This document shows positions 54,084 through 63,029 of a stretch of DNA of 64,000 nucleotides, one piece after another. The number at the start of each line of letters is the position of its first letter. The first letter of the stretch is position 1. Below the pieces are notes generated by a model. It did no database searches and was not told where the DNA came from. It was given only the letters and a program-made list of their open reading frames with translations. The stretch covers positions 4,154,001 to 4,218,000 of the forward strand of contig NC_015160.1 in NCBI RefSeq assembly GCF_000190535.1, in the 5' to 3' direction. The position numbers and the translations under genes were made by a program. This stretch comes from Odoribacter splanchnicus DSM 20712. GTDB lineage: Bacteria; Bacteroidota; Bacteroidia; Bacteroidales; Marinifilaceae.

Positions 54084-54114
54084 TTTGACTATATGAAATT
54101 TAATATTACTTTTG
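54084..54114 (+). promoter_or_regulatory. Promoter of tRNA-Leu
   Basis: TTTG (54084-54087), exactly 19 bases, then TACTTTTG (54107-54114). This is a full Bacteroidetes -33/-7 match, about 20 bases before the tRNA. Confidence 0.83.
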
Positions 54115-54133
54115 CAGCGTCAAAAACCGGCAC

Positions 54134-54215
54134 GCGGGCGTGGTGGAATTGGTAGACACGCTAGACTTAGGATCTAGTGTCGCAAGACTTGGGGGTTCGA
54201 GTCCCTTCGCCCGTA
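54134..54215 (+). tRNA. tRNA-Leu (anticodon UAG), CCA not encoded
   Basis: The acceptor GCGGGCG pairs with CGCCCGT (one G-U). The D arm with GGTAGACACGC, the anticodon stem CTAGA/TCTAG with loop CTTAGGA (anticodon TAG), a class II variable arm, and the T arm GGGGGTTCGAGTCCC are all present. The discriminator is A and the next bases are CAA, not CCA, so the CCA end must be added by the nucleotidyltransferase. Confidence 0.96.
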
Positions 54216-54226
54216 CAAAAGTAGGG

Positions 54227-54254
54227 AAGCCACCTTATGCGAGGTGGCTTTTTT
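54227..54254 (+). terminator. Terminator of tRNA-Leu
   Basis: AAGCCACCT (54227-54235) pairs perfectly with AGGTGGCTT (54242-54250) and is followed by TTTT. Confidence 0.88.
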
Positions 54255-54311
54255 CTGATTGAGAAGAGAGTTAGTCATATATAATAACAATTGCTATAAT
54301 TCAAGAATGGC

Positions 54312-55664
54312 ATGAATATAACGAAAAACCAGATCGACGATCTGAATGCAACCATTAAGATCGAACTAGGTAAAGAAGATTACGCCGGCCGCGTAGAGAA
54401 AGCATTGAAAGATTATCAGAAGAAAGTAGTAGTAAACGGCTTCCGTCCAGGAAAAACTCCGATGGGAATTGTGAAAAAAATGTACGGAAAATCTTTATTG
54501 GTAGATGAAATCAATAAAGTTTTGGGAGAGTCGTTGAATAACTACATCAAGGAGAATAACCTTCAGATTCTGGGCGAACCGCTTCCGAACGAGACTGAAC
54601 AGAAGGAACTGAACCTGGAGGATGAAAATTTCGAATTCCTGTATGATATCGCTTTGTCTCCTGAGGTGAATGCCAAAATGAGCAAACGTGAAAAAATACC
54701 TTTCTATACCATCAAAGTTGACGATGAAATGATCGACAAACAGATCGAAAGCATCTGTAAAAACAACGGTAACATGATCGCTGTAGATGAGATCGAAGGT
54801 ACCGAATACCTGAAAGGGGAATTGATCGAATTGGACGCTGACGGAAATGTGAAAGAAGGAGGTATCAAAAACGAAGATGCTTCGATGTCGGTATTCCACA
54901 TGAAAGATGAAGAAGCTGTAAATGCTTTCAAGGGTAAAAAAGCAGGTGAGGAAGTGAAGTTCAATGCAGTGAAAGCATACCCGAACAAGACCGATTTTGC
55001 TGCTATGTTGGGTGTCACGAAAGAAGAAGCCGAACATGCCGGTGAAAACTATTGTTTTATCGTCAAAGAAATCAAACGTTATATCGATGCAGAAGTAAAC
55101 GAAGAATTGTTTACTAAATTGTATGGGGAAGGAGTGGTCAAAGATGCAGCGGATTTCCGTAATCGCGTGAAGGCAGATATCGAAAATCAGCTGAAAGGAC
55201 ATTCTGAATACCGCTTTACCATCGATGCCAAAGAAAAACTGATAAAGAAAAATGAAGATGTCGTTCTGCCCGAAACTTTCCTGAAAAGATGGATTGTGGC
55301 TGTCAATGAAAAGATGACTCCTGAAGAAGTGGAGAAAGATTTCGAAGGCTACCGGGATGAATTTAAATGGCAGCTGGTGAAATCGGCTATCGTGAAAGAT
55401 TATGATGTGAAGGTGGAAGCCGAGGATATGAAACGGGAAGGACGCCAGATCGCTGCTGCCCAGCTGCAACAATACGGGTTATACGGATTGACCGACGAAC
55501 AGCTGGACGGATTTGCAGCTAAATTGCTGGAAGATGAAAAACAGCGTCAGCATCTGTATGAAAGAGCTTTAGATAACAAAGTCTTCGACGTGATCCGGGA
55601 AAACGTGAAGCTCGAAGAACAAGAGATTTCTATGGCTGATTTCGAAAAATTATTCCAGAAATAA
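54312..55664 (+). CDS. tig: Trigger factor, ribosome-associated chaperone
   Basis: This 450-residue protein has the N-terminal ribosome-binding motif NGFRPGKTPMGIVKKMYG, the central FKBP-like domain (NAFKGKKAGEEVKFNAVKAYP) with weak conservation, and a long helical C-terminal domain. It binds nascent chains at the ribosome exit. Length and layout are normal for Bacteroidetes trigger factors, whose PPIase domain is often poorly conserved. A terminator lies just after the stop. Confidence 0.94.
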   Translation: MNITKNQIDDLNATIKIELGKEDYAGRVEKALKDYQKKVVVNGFRPGKTPMGIVKKMYGKSLLVDEINKVLGESLNNYIKENNLQILGEPLPNETEQKELNLEDENFEFLYDIALSPEVNAKMSKREKIPFYTIKVDDEMIDKQIESICKNNGNMIAVDEIEGTEYLKGELIELDADGNVKEGGIKNEDASMSVFHMKDEEAVNAFKGKKAGEEVKFNAVKAYPNKTDFAAMLGVTKEEAEHAGENYCFIVKEIKRYIDAEVNEELFTKLYGEGVVKDAADFRNRVKADIENQLKGHSEYRFTIDAKEKLIKKNEDVVLPETFLKRWIVAVNEKMTPEEVEKDFEGYRDEFKWQLVKSAIVKDYDVKVEAEDMKREGRQIAAAQLQQYGLYGLTDEQLDGFAAKLLEDEKQRQHLYERALDNKVFDVIRENVKLEEQEISMADFEKLFQK

Positions 55665-55686
55665 GATTTTAGGAAATAATATGGGA

Positions 55687-55712
55687 AAAGCCTTGCTATG
55701 CAGGGCTTTTTT
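55687..55712 (+). terminator. Terminator after tig
   Basis: AAAGCCTTG (55687-55695) pairs with CAGGGCTTT (55701-55709; one G-T pair) around CTATG, followed by TTT. Confidence 0.8.
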
Positions 55713-55762
55713 CTTTAAACACCCGGAGGGGAACGGGATATGAAGGAGGTTTGCGCGTGAGC

Positions 55763-56980
55763 ATGTATCAGACTCATATATTGAAAAATGGATTGAAGGT
55801 CATTCATCAGCAGGTGGACGGTAAAGCTGCCTGGTGTGGATTGATTATCGGTGTCGGTAGCCGGGACGAGCGCCCGGAAGAAGAGGGGATCGCTCATTTT
55901 ATCGAGCATGTGATTTTTAAAGGGACGGAGAAAAGAAAAGCCTTTCATATCCTGAGCCGCATAGAAGATGTGGGAGGAGAACTGAATGCTTATACGACGA
56001 AAGAAGATACTTGTATTTATGCTTCCTTCCTGGCCAGGGATTATGAACGGGCTTTGGAATTGTTCGCCGATATCGTGTTTCATTCGGTATTTCCCGAAAA
56101 AGAGATAGAGAAAGAAAAAGAGGTAGTGATCGATGAGATCAATTCTTACAAAGATAGTCCGGGCGAATTGATTTTCGACGATTTCGAGGAACTGATTTAT
56201 CCGGATTATCCGATCGGTAGAAATATCCTGGGAAGCGAGAAGGCGGTAAAAGGCCTCCGGCGGGACGATATTATCGATTTCGTCAAACGGAATTACCGGC
56301 CGGGAAGAATGGTGATCAGTTCGGTCGGGGATATTCCTTTCGATAAACTGGTCCGCCTGATTGAAAGATATTTCGGAGATATTCCCGGGGATCCGGCTGT
56401 ATTGGTTCGTGAACGTCCCGGGATATACTTGCCCCGGCAGAAAGTGATCGATATGGATACTTATCAGAATCATTGTATTATAGGAAACGTCGCTTACGAT
56501 TATACCGAAGATAAACGTCTGGCTTTTTCTCTTTTGGTCAATATCCTGGGGGGGACGGGGATGAATTCCCGTTTGAACCTGAATATCCGGGAGAAATACG
56601 GACTGGCTTATAACATCGAAGCTTCCTATACCCCCTATTCGGATACGGGGGTTTTCACGATATACTTCGGCTGTGATGCCGGCGATCTGGACAAGTGTCT
56701 GCGACTTTGCCGGAAAGAGATGGCGGCTTTGGGGGAGGAACTTTTGGGATATAACCAATTGCGTAAAGCCAAAAATCAGATGATCGGGCAGATCACCCTG
56801 GCGTCGGAAAATTATGAAAATATGATGCTGTCCAGTGGCAAGAGCTTTCTTATTTATGATAAAGTGGATGAACTGGAGGCGGTCTGTGAAGAGGTAGGAG
56901 GTATTACCCCTGAGTTGCTCCGGCAGGTGGCCCGGGAGATTTTTGCTCAGGATAAACAATCGGTTTTGATCTATAAATAA
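55763..56980 (+). CDS. M16-family zinc metalloprotease
   Basis: This protein of 405 residues has the inverted zinc motif HFIEH (His45, Glu48, His49), the downstream KEKEVVIDEINSYKDSPGEL carrying the third ligand Glu, the helix around NYRPGRMVISSVGDIP, and LNIREKYGLAYNIEASYTPY. This is the single-domain M16 (mitochondrial processing peptidase-like) layout. Candidate starts are ATG 55763, GTG 55757 and TTG 55751; AGGAGGT at 55744-55750 is 6 bases from the GTG, an unusually clear Shine-Dalgarno for this phylum. It has no signal peptide, so it is probably cytoplasmic. Confidence 0.9.
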   Translation: MYQTHILKNGLKVIHQQVDGKAAWCGLIIGVGSRDERPEEEGIAHFIEHVIFKGTEKRKAFHILSRIEDVGGELNAYTTKEDTCIYASFLARDYERALELFADIVFHSVFPEKEIEKEKEVVIDEINSYKDSPGELIFDDFEELIYPDYPIGRNILGSEKAVKGLRRDDIIDFVKRNYRPGRMVISSVGDIPFDKLVRLIERYFGDIPGDPAVLVRERPGIYLPRQKVIDMDTYQNHCIIGNVAYDYTEDKRLAFSLLVNILGGTGMNSRLNLNIREKYGLAYNIEASYTPYSDTGVFTIYFGCDAGDLDKCLRLCRKEMAALGEELLGYNQLRKAKNQMIGQITLASENYENMMLSSGKSFLIYDKVDELEAVCEEVGGITPELLRQVAREIFAQDKQSVLIYK

Positions 56981-56987
56981 AGAAAGT

Positions 56988-57629
56988 ATGTTGGACTTGG
57001 ATGCTGAACTGGAAGAATATATCGGATTGCACTCCGAACCGGAACCGGAAATATTGCAACAGTTGTCGAGGGCTACTCATCAGAAGATTTTAAGACCCCG
57101 GATGTTGTCGGGAAATCTGCAGGGGCAATTCCTGAAGATGCTGTGCCGGATGAACCGGGTCCAACGGGTGTTGGAAATCGGGACATTTACCGGTTATGCA
57201 GCCATCTCGATGGCGATGGGCATGGGAGAGAAAGGCGTGCTCCATACCATCGACATCAATGACGAGATAGAAGATTTTACGCGTAATTATATCGAACGTA
57301 GCGGACTGGCCGGACAGATCGTTTTTCATATCGGAGATGCCTGTGAGATAATACCCGGGCTGGATGAATGTTTCGATCTGGTATTCATCGATGCCGATAA
57401 AAGGCAATATACAGCGTATTACCGGCTGGTATTCGATAAGGTGCGGCCGGGAGGTATCATTGTGGCTGACGATGTGCTGTGGGACGGTAAGGTCACGGAA
57501 AAAGATACCCGCGATGCGCAAACACGCGGGATACTGGAATTTAATGAGTTGGTGCAGGCCGATACCCGGGTAGAAAATCTGTTGTTGCCTGTGCGGCATG
57601 GATTGATGCTGATCCGGAAGAAAGATTAG
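56988..57629 (+). CDS. SAM-dependent O-methyltransferase
   Basis: This 213-residue protein belongs to the caffeoyl-CoA/catechol O-methyltransferase type. It has RVLEIGTFTGYAAISMAMG for SAM binding, HTIDINDEIEDFTRNYI, LVFIDADKRQYTAYY and IIVADDVLWDGKV with the metal-binding Asp residues. It follows the M16 gene after 7 bases, probably in one transcript. The physiological substrate is unknown. Confidence 0.9.
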   Translation: MLDLDAELEEYIGLHSEPEPEILQQLSRATHQKILRPRMLSGNLQGQFLKMLCRMNRVQRVLEIGTFTGYAAISMAMGMGEKGVLHTIDINDEIEDFTRNYIERSGLAGQIVFHIGDACEIIPGLDECFDLVFIDADKRQYTAYYRLVFDKVRPGGIIVADDVLWDGKVTEKDTRDAQTRGILEFNELVQADTRVENLLLPVRHGLMLIRKKD

Positions 57630-57661
57630 GAATCGGAGATAGAAATTGAGTGAATTAATTT

Positions 57662-57669
57662 TATCTTTG
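57662..57669 (+). promoter_or_regulatory. -7 element of thyA
   Basis: TATCTTTG matches TAnnTTTG and lies 24 bases before the thyA ATG. The -33 element is not clear. Confidence 0.6.
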
Positions 57670-57693
57670 TAAGGATATAAACAGAGCATAATT

Positions 57694-58488
57694 ATGAGAC
57701 AATATTTGGATTTGCTGGACCGGATTTTGAGTGAAGGAGCAGAGAAAACAGACCGTACCGGAACAGGGACGATCAGTGTTTTCGGTCATCAGATGCGTTT
57801 TGATTTACAGGCAGGTTTTCCTTTGCTGACCACCAAAAAATTGCATCTCAAATCGATTATCTACGAATTGCTTTGGTTTCTGAAAGGAGACACCAACGTC
57901 AAATATTTACAGGATCATGGTGTGAAGATTTGGAACGAATGGGCGGATGCCGACGGGGATTTGGGACATATCTACGGTTATCAATGGCGTTCATGGCCCC
58001 GGCCCGACGGGACCCATCTGGATCAGATCGCACAGGTGGTCCACGATATAAAAAACAACCCCGACTCCCGGCGTTTGATTGTGAGTGCCTGGAATGCCGG
58101 AGACATTGAAAATATGGCTTTAGCTCCCTGCCATGCTTTATTCCAGTTTTATGTGGTCGGTGGCAAATTATCCTGCCAGCTCTACCAACGTAGTGCCGAT
58201 ACTTTTTTGGGAGTTCCCTTCAATATCGCTTCTTATGCTTTGCTGACCCTGATGATGGCCCAGGTTTGTGGTTTGCAGCCGGGTGAGTTCGTACATACCC
58301 TGGGGGATGCCCACATATACCTGAATCATATCGAACAGGTCCGTCTGCAATTGTCCCGCGAACCCCGCGCTTTACCGCAGATGCATATCAATCCGGCTGT
58401 GAAGGATATTTTGGGTTTCCGCTATGAAGATTTCGAATTGACCGGCTACGATCCCCATCCGCATATCAAAGGAGCGATTTCGGTATAA
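57694..58488 (+). CDS. thyA: Thymidylate synthase
   Basis: ThyA methylates dUMP to dTMP with methylenetetrahydrofolate. The 264-residue protein matches E. coli ThyA in length and has [11 protein letters not shown], the catalytic Cys146 in [31 protein letters not shown], and [10 protein letters not shown]. It has its own promoter and is not adjacent to folA (61580), though both belong to the same folate cycle. Confidence 0.98.
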   Translation: MRQYLDLLDRILSEGAEKTDRTGTGTISVFGHQMRFDLQAGFPLLTTKKLHLKSIIYELLWFLKGDTNVKYLQDHGVKIWNEWADADGDLGHIYGYQWRSWPRPDGTHLDQIAQVVHDIKNNPDSRRLIVSAWNAGDIENMALAPCHALFQFYVVGGKLSCQLYQRSADTFLGVPFNIASYALLTLMMAQVCGLQPGEFVHTLGDAHIYLNHIEQVRLQLSREPRALPQMHINPAVKDILGFRYEDFELTGYDPHPHIKGAISV

Positions 58489-58496
58489 ATCGTGGT

Positions 58497-60338
58497 TCAG
58501 TCTTTTTTCCTGAATCGGTTTTTATATTCCAAAACTTCTTTGAGTAGTTGAGGAGACATCGGATGATCGATCGGATTCAGCAGACTGTCCGTTACGACGA
58601 TTCGGCCTGAATGTTTCTTTTCGTATATCGCTTCGGGGGTGACAAAGGCGTAATTTTCTTCGGTACCTGTCAGGTGAAAAAGCGGGCGCAGGCTGTCGGT
58701 GAGAAAATGGCCCATGCTGTAATCTCCGGGAGGATTCGAAACACCGAAGAGGGTATGCATCAAAGTCGGCACAATGTCGTAATGAGTGGTTGTATGGTGA
58801 TAGTTCCGCGGAGCTTGTCCGGGTTCGTAATAAATGAAAGGCACGTGAATCTGTGCATCGGAATAATTACTGCCGTGACCCCAGTAATTTTTTTTATTCT
58901 CATTGAATTCCTGACTGTGGTCTCCGGTAATGACCAGGATCGAATTGTCTAAGAGTCCCTTGTGTTCGAGTTCTCCGACGATACTTCCAACCAGGGAATC
59001 TACATACCAACCGCAATTTCTGTAGAGGTTGAAAAATGGCGTGGCATCCATTTCATTATTCAGCGCCATATAATTGGCATACTCCCAGGAAGGTTCGAAT
59101 TTATGACGGTGAGGAGCCGGAATGGAGATGGCATGCAACAAATCATAGAATAAAAAAGCAAAAAACGGTTTGTCGGGTTTTTGGTCCAGATATTGAAGAA
59201 AGTCGGCCGTCAGCCGGGTATCGCGGTCGAAAGGAGTTGCCCCTTGGGTTTCTGTCCGAAGGTGCGGAACTTCCCCGAAAATAATCCGGTCGAAAGGCGG
59301 ATTTTGAAGAGTTGCACTCGGAAAGGTCTGAACGTCATACCCCTGTTCGAGCAGGGTTTGGATGAATAAAGGAGAGGTCCCCGATAGTTCGAAAGCTTTC
59401 CAATAGGTAGGAGAAATTCCGAAGAACAAGCCGAAAATACTTCCTCGTGTACCGCTGCTGGAACTCAGATGATGGGTGAAAACCGAACTACGGGTTGCGA
59501 AACCGGAGAGGTTCGGCATGGTCTCTGTATCGAATATCCGTGGATTCCAGGAATCCAGAAGGATAAAAATAATATTTTTCCGTGAAACGGTATCATTTGA
59601 AATCAACGGATGTAACGGATAGGTGATACCGGTATTGAGAGTGGTGTTGTCGTTCAGTTGCGGATGGGAAACCGGGTGATGGATAATTCCTAATTTTGCC
59701 ATTAACTTGTTTGCAGTCAATGGATAAAATTGTGGCAGGCAGGTTGCGACATTTTGTATCGAAAATTGGTTTGAAGCAGCGGCATAGGCATGCACTAAAT
59801 GTGCACTTAAAGTGCTGCATACAAAGAGAACGAGATATAAGATAATTTGCCGTCTTCTCAAACGCTGATAAAAGCGGTAGGCTATCCATATTATGCCGGA
59901 AAACAGGAATCCCACAGCCAGGATAGTCAATGCAAATCTGAGAATCAAAGACGTTTCGAAATTGAACACTTGTCCGGCATCTTGCCCGAAAACCATGTCC
60001 AGTACCAAACCGTTGATATGGAATTTGTATAGCTGAAAGACCAGGCCGTTCAGGTAGGCTATGATATTCAACAGGAAATAAAAGGTAATCAGTAGACCTT
60101 GGTTGAAACGGGGGAAAGGGCACGCCAGCGACATCAGGATATATAGCAGATAGGGAATTAAGGCAAACAGACCGGCATGTGCAAAAGCCGCAACGAGGTA
60201 GTAACCGTATCCGGCGAAATCGGTGGTCGAAGCGATATTGCTTTGCAACAGATAGAGAAAGAATTGTAAGAACAGGGTAAAAGATCCTGCAATATAGATT
60301 GCAAATCCCAGTTGGAGGCGGTTTGGTAAAGTGTTCAT
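58497..60338 (-). CDS. YejM-like inner-membrane sulfatase-fold protein
   Basis: This protein of 613 residues has about five N-terminal membrane helices (for example YLVAAFAHAGLFALIPYLLY, LYLVLFVCSTLSAHLVHAY) and a C-terminal alkaline-phosphatase-fold domain with FILLDSWNPRIFDTETMPNL, SSGTRGSIFGLFFG holding the candidate nucleophile Thr, SILVITGDHSQEF and NYWGHGSNYSDAQIHVPFI. YejM-type proteins in enterobacteria regulate LPS synthesis, while LtaS-type ones transfer phospho groups. The start at 60338 avoids the overlap of the longer frame with the GT4 gene, whose stop is at 60340. It is the second gene of a GT4-sulfatase operon. Confidence 0.85.
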   Translation of the reverse strand: MNTLPNRLQLGFAIYIAGSFTLFLQFFLYLLQSNIASTTDFAGYGYYLVAAFAHAGLFALIPYLLYILMSLACPFPRFNQGLLITFYFLLNIIAYLNGLVFQLYKFHINGLVLDMVFGQDAGQVFNFETSLILRFALTILAVGFLFSGIIWIAYRFYQRLRRRQIILYLVLFVCSTLSAHLVHAYAAASNQFSIQNVATCLPQFYPLTANKLMAKLGIIHHPVSHPQLNDNTTLNTGITYPLHPLISNDTVSRKNIIFILLDSWNPRIFDTETMPNLSGFATRSSVFTHHLSSSSGTRGSIFGLFFGISPTYWKAFELSGTSPLFIQTLLEQGYDVQTFPSATLQNPPFDRIIFGEVPHLRTETQGATPFDRDTRLTADFLQYLDQKPDKPFFAFLFYDLLHAISIPAPHRHKFEPSWEYANYMALNNEMDATPFFNLYRNCGWYVDSLVGSIVGELEHKGLLDNSILVITGDHSQEFNENKKNYWGHGSNYSDAQIHVPFIYYEPGQAPRNYHHTTTHYDIVPTLMHTLFGVSNPPGDYSMGHFLTDSLRPLFHLTGTEENYAFVTPEAIYEKKHSGRIVVTDSLLNPIDHPMSPQLLKEVLEYKNRFRKKD

Positions 60339-60339
60339 T

Positions 60340-61404
60340 TTATTTATCGATAACTTGCTGGAAAACATTCGTCAGATTCTGTACGTATTTTTCTATGGTA
60401 TAATGGGTGATGATCCGCTGGTATCCGGCTTCTCCGAATGCTTTCGTTTTTTCGGGATCCCGGGCCAGTGTTCCGATACTGGCTGCAATGGCTTCCGGTG
60501 AGTCGGGGCGGATGATCATACCGGTCTGTCCGTCGACCACCAATTCCCGGAGCCCGGGAATATCGGTTACGATACAAGCTACCTTACAAGCCATAGCTTC
60601 ACGCAAGCTGCGGGGGGAAGCATCCCGGATAGAGGGACAGATGCAGACATCTTTACCCGGCAGAAAATGGACGGCATCCTTACGCAGACCGAGCATATGA
60701 ATCCGGGCTGCTGCCGGCCCTTGTTGGGCCAGTTGGTAGTCGGCTTCATCGTAATCGCCCAAATGAATCAGATGTACCCGGGGATCCTCAATCAGATGCA
60801 TACCTGCAATCAGTTGCCGGAGACCTTTGAAAGGACGGTGTTTGGTATTGGCCAGGCATACGATTTGAAAAGCATCGTCAGGAATGCCCTCGACCGACTG
60901 GGGGTGAGTGAAAGCATCCTTCATCCAGTTGACATCGTAAGGTTTGGGATTTACGGTCATCTTGGCCGGAGAAATAAATTTAGACAGCTGTTCTTTGATG
61001 TCCTGGGTGGCACACATCATGTGAGCTACCCTTGGATTTAGGGTGCCTAGATAATAAGTCAGATCACTCCTTCTGATTTTAGCCTGTGTACCCCGGTAAC
61101 CGACGACTTTAACCTGAGTTCCAAGTGTTGCGAATAGGGCATTGGACAGATCGGAACTGTTAATGGCATAGATGACATGGATCTGATGGGTTTTAATAAT
61201 TTTACGGATACACTGAATAGTCGGCCAATTAAATTTCTTACGGAAATAAGGCACTTCGATGCCTGTGATGTCTTTGGGAATAGCTTTATGCTCGTCTTCA
61301 GTGGTATAAGTGACATAAGTGTTGAAGCCTTTGGCCTGAATGGCTTTCAACATGCCATAATTTATAATATCAATTGTGTGGGATACACAAAGTAAATTCA
61401 TCAT
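60340..61404 (-). CDS. GT4 glycosyltransferase (GT-B), probable LPS core
   Basis: This 354-residue protein has an N-terminal LLCVSHTIDIINYGMLKAI domain and a C-terminal GT-B half with IVCLANTKHRPFKGLRQLIAG, VCICPSIRDASPRSLREAMA (the E-x7-E-like nucleotide-sugar motif region), CIVTDIPGLRELVVDGQTG and a closing helix. A truncated paralog opens at 63825 with HCIDIINYHMLQAM. It shares an operon with the YejM-like gene. The sugar donor and acceptor are unknown; an LPS inner-core role is inferred from the neighbours. Confidence 0.88.
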   Translation of the reverse strand: MMNLLCVSHTIDIINYGMLKAIQAKGFNTYVTYTTEDEHKAIPKDITGIEVPYFRKKFNWPTIQCIRKIIKTHQIHVIYAINSSDLSNALFATLGTQVKVVGYRGTQAKIRRSDLTYYLGTLNPRVAHMMCATQDIKEQLSKFISPAKMTVNPKPYDVNWMKDAFTHPQSVEGIPDDAFQIVCLANTKHRPFKGLRQLIAGMHLIEDPRVHLIHLGDYDEADYQLAQQGPAAARIHMLGLRKDAVHFLPGKDVCICPSIRDASPRSLREAMACKVACIVTDIPGLRELVVDGQTGMIIRPDSPEAIAASIGTLARDPEKTKAFGEAGYQRIITHYTIEKYVQNLTNVFQQVIDK

Positions 61405-61435
61405 TTTAACGGGTCGGTTACGGGATTTAGCCTGA

Positions 61436-61466
61436 CAAAGTTATGGAAAATTTTTATAATATGCAA
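61436..61466 (-). promoter_or_regulatory. Promoter of the GT4-sulfatase operon
   Basis: The minus strand has TAACTTTG (61436-61443), a perfect TAnnTTTG, and a TTG at 61464-61466 about 20 bases upstream. Confidence 0.6.
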
Positions 61467-61539
61467 TCCGACTGATTTATAAAGTCTGTTTACAGCCTGA
61501 ATATTCCGTTTTTTTTTTCGGGATTGTCGTTTTATGTCC

Positions 61540-61547
61540 TATTTTTG
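61540..61547 (+). promoter_or_regulatory. -7 element of folA
   Basis: TATTTTTG matches TAnnTTTG and lies 32 bases before the folA ATG. Confidence 0.55.
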
Positions 61548-61579
61548 TTGAATATTTAAGTATTTAAATTTGAAAAAAT

Positions 61580-62071
61580 ATGGAATTAGCGATTATAGTT
61601 GCTGCTGCTGAAAATCATGTGATCGGAAGGGATAATGGATTGATCTGGCATTTATCGGCAGATTTGAAGCGATTTAAAGCGCTGACGACCGGTCATGCGA
61701 TATTGATGGGACGGAAGACTTTCGAATCGATGGGAAGAGCGCTGCCCAATCGAAGAAATGTGGTGATTTCCGGTAATCCCGGTTTTGTCGCCCCTGGTGC
61801 CGAGGTGGTGCCGGATATCCCGAAAGCTTTGGAACTGCTAAAAGGGGAAGAACGGGTATTTGTGATCGGAGGAGGCTCGATCTACCGCGAATTTTGGGAT
61901 AAGGCTTCGCAGTTATATCTGACAGAAGTACATACCTCTCCCGAGGGAGATACTTTCATTCCTGCCATAGATCCGGATAAATGGGAATTGATCGGCCGTG
62001 AAGATCATTATGCCGATGAGAAAAATGAATTCGATTACTCATTTCTCGATTATCGTTTAAAGGCTGAATAG
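61580..62071 (+). CDS. folA: Dihydrofolate reductase
   Basis: FolA reduces dihydrofolate with NADPH to regenerate tetrahydrofolate, including the dihydrofolate made by ThyA. The 163-residue protein has IIVAAAENHVIGRDNGLIWHL, LKRFKALTTGHAILMGRKTFESMG, LPNRRNVVIS, VFVIGGGSIYREF and YLTEVHTSPEGDTFIP, all typical. It converges with the LPS-kinase gene 8 bases downstream. Confidence 0.97.
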   Translation: MELAIIVAAAENHVIGRDNGLIWHLSADLKRFKALTTGHAILMGRKTFESMGRALPNRRNVVISGNPGFVAPGAEVVPDIPKALELLKGEERVFVIGGGSIYREFWDKASQLYLTEVHTSPEGDTFIPAIDPDKWELIGREDHYADEKNEFDYSFLDYRLKAE

Positions 62072-62078
62072 GGTTGAG

Positions 62079-62834
62079 TTATCCGAAAATCTTTTTTCGG
62101 ATAGCCTTCGACCGTTCTTTCCGCTGATCTCTTCGTATGGAATAATGATTGTATTTCAACATCAGCCGGATACATGCTTCCTGATCGAAATTCCGGCATT
62201 GCGCATATTTTTTAGCCAGAAAAATATAGAGTTCGTCGCTGATGAACATGCGTCTGAAATTTTTACAACCTTCTTCGAGGTTCATCGGTTTAAAAGTCAT
62301 CCGGTTGATATCCACCAGGGAAAAATGGTATTGTCCGTCTATTTGTGCGATAAGTACATTCCCCGGCGAATAGTCTTCATGGCAAACTCCTTTTTCGTGT
62401 AAAGCAGCTGTAAACTGTGCAAATGCAGTCATCAAAGCTTCATTGCCCTGTAACGGTCCCTGGTAGTATTCCCGGATTTCCCGTCGGTAAGGGCATTGCA
62501 GGCTGATATAATAACTATAATGTAGTAATCCTCCCTTAAATTCTTCGATATAAGCGATCGATTCAGGGGTTTCGAATCCCCGTTTGATGACTTCGAAAGC
62601 ATTGTTGTAAGCCCGGCAAGCTTTGGATTTCCGGAAAAAAGTATAAGCGATCCGGTTAATGAAAATCGGAACCCGGTAACGTTTTACGTTTATTTCCAGA
62701 CCATTCACCTTGAATTTCTTGATCGTGTTCCGTCTGTCCTGGACGATTTCTCCACCTGCGTTGAAATTTTGGGGGAGGGTTTCGATGAAGGTATAGAGAG
62801 ATTTATATTGGGGATTGAGTATAATTTTCCTCAT
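62079..62834 (-). CDS. Kdo/InaA-type LPS kinase family protein
   Basis: This 251-residue cytoplasmic protein has a protein-kinase-like fold: an N-terminal lobe with VNVKRYRVPIFINRIAYTFF, the catalytic loop HEKGVCHEDYSPGNVLIAQ (H-x-D-x4-N type) and the metal-binding VDINRM. This matches the InaA/WaaP/KdkA family that phosphorylates Kdo or heptose in the LPS core. Its last codons form a perfect hairpin (ATCCGAAAA at 62081-62089 with TTTTCGGAT at 62094-62102). A TATCTTTG element at 62902-62909 lies upstream. Confidence 0.85.
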   Translation of the reverse strand: MRKIILNPQYKSLYTFIETLPQNFNAGGEIVQDRRNTIKKFKVNGLEINVKRYRVPIFINRIAYTFFRKSKACRAYNNAFEVIKRGFETPESIAYIEEFKGGLLHYSYYISLQCPYRREIREYYQGPLQGNEALMTAFAQFTAALHEKGVCHEDYSPGNVLIAQIDGQYHFSLVDINRMTFKPMNLEEGCKNFRRMFISDELYIFLAKKYAQCRNFDQEACIRLMLKYNHYSIRRDQRKERSKAIRKKIFG

Positions 62835-62901
62835 TTATTCCTTTTTATCTAATAATACGTAGATGACTTCAGGCAATAAAAACCTTCGTTTATTTGTCGG
62901 G

Positions 62902-62909
62902 CAAAGATA
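62902..62909 (-). promoter_or_regulatory. -7 element of the LPS-kinase gene
   Basis: The minus strand reads TATCTTTG, about 68 bases before the start at 62834. No clear -33 element. Confidence 0.5.
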
Positions 62910-63029
62910 AAGAATCTTTTAGGATGTACAAATTTTATCATTCTAATACTAACCGGGATAGAATTCGCCGGCTTATCGCACCGGATGATTTTTCGCTACC
63001 AAAATAAACAAACATTTAAATTGGAGGCG

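Noticed and set aside
55715..56959. Long antisense frame over the M16 protease gene (and a similar one at 54495-55472 over tig)
   Set aside because: They mirror the codons of strongly supported genes and have no recognisable domain, start context or neighbour.
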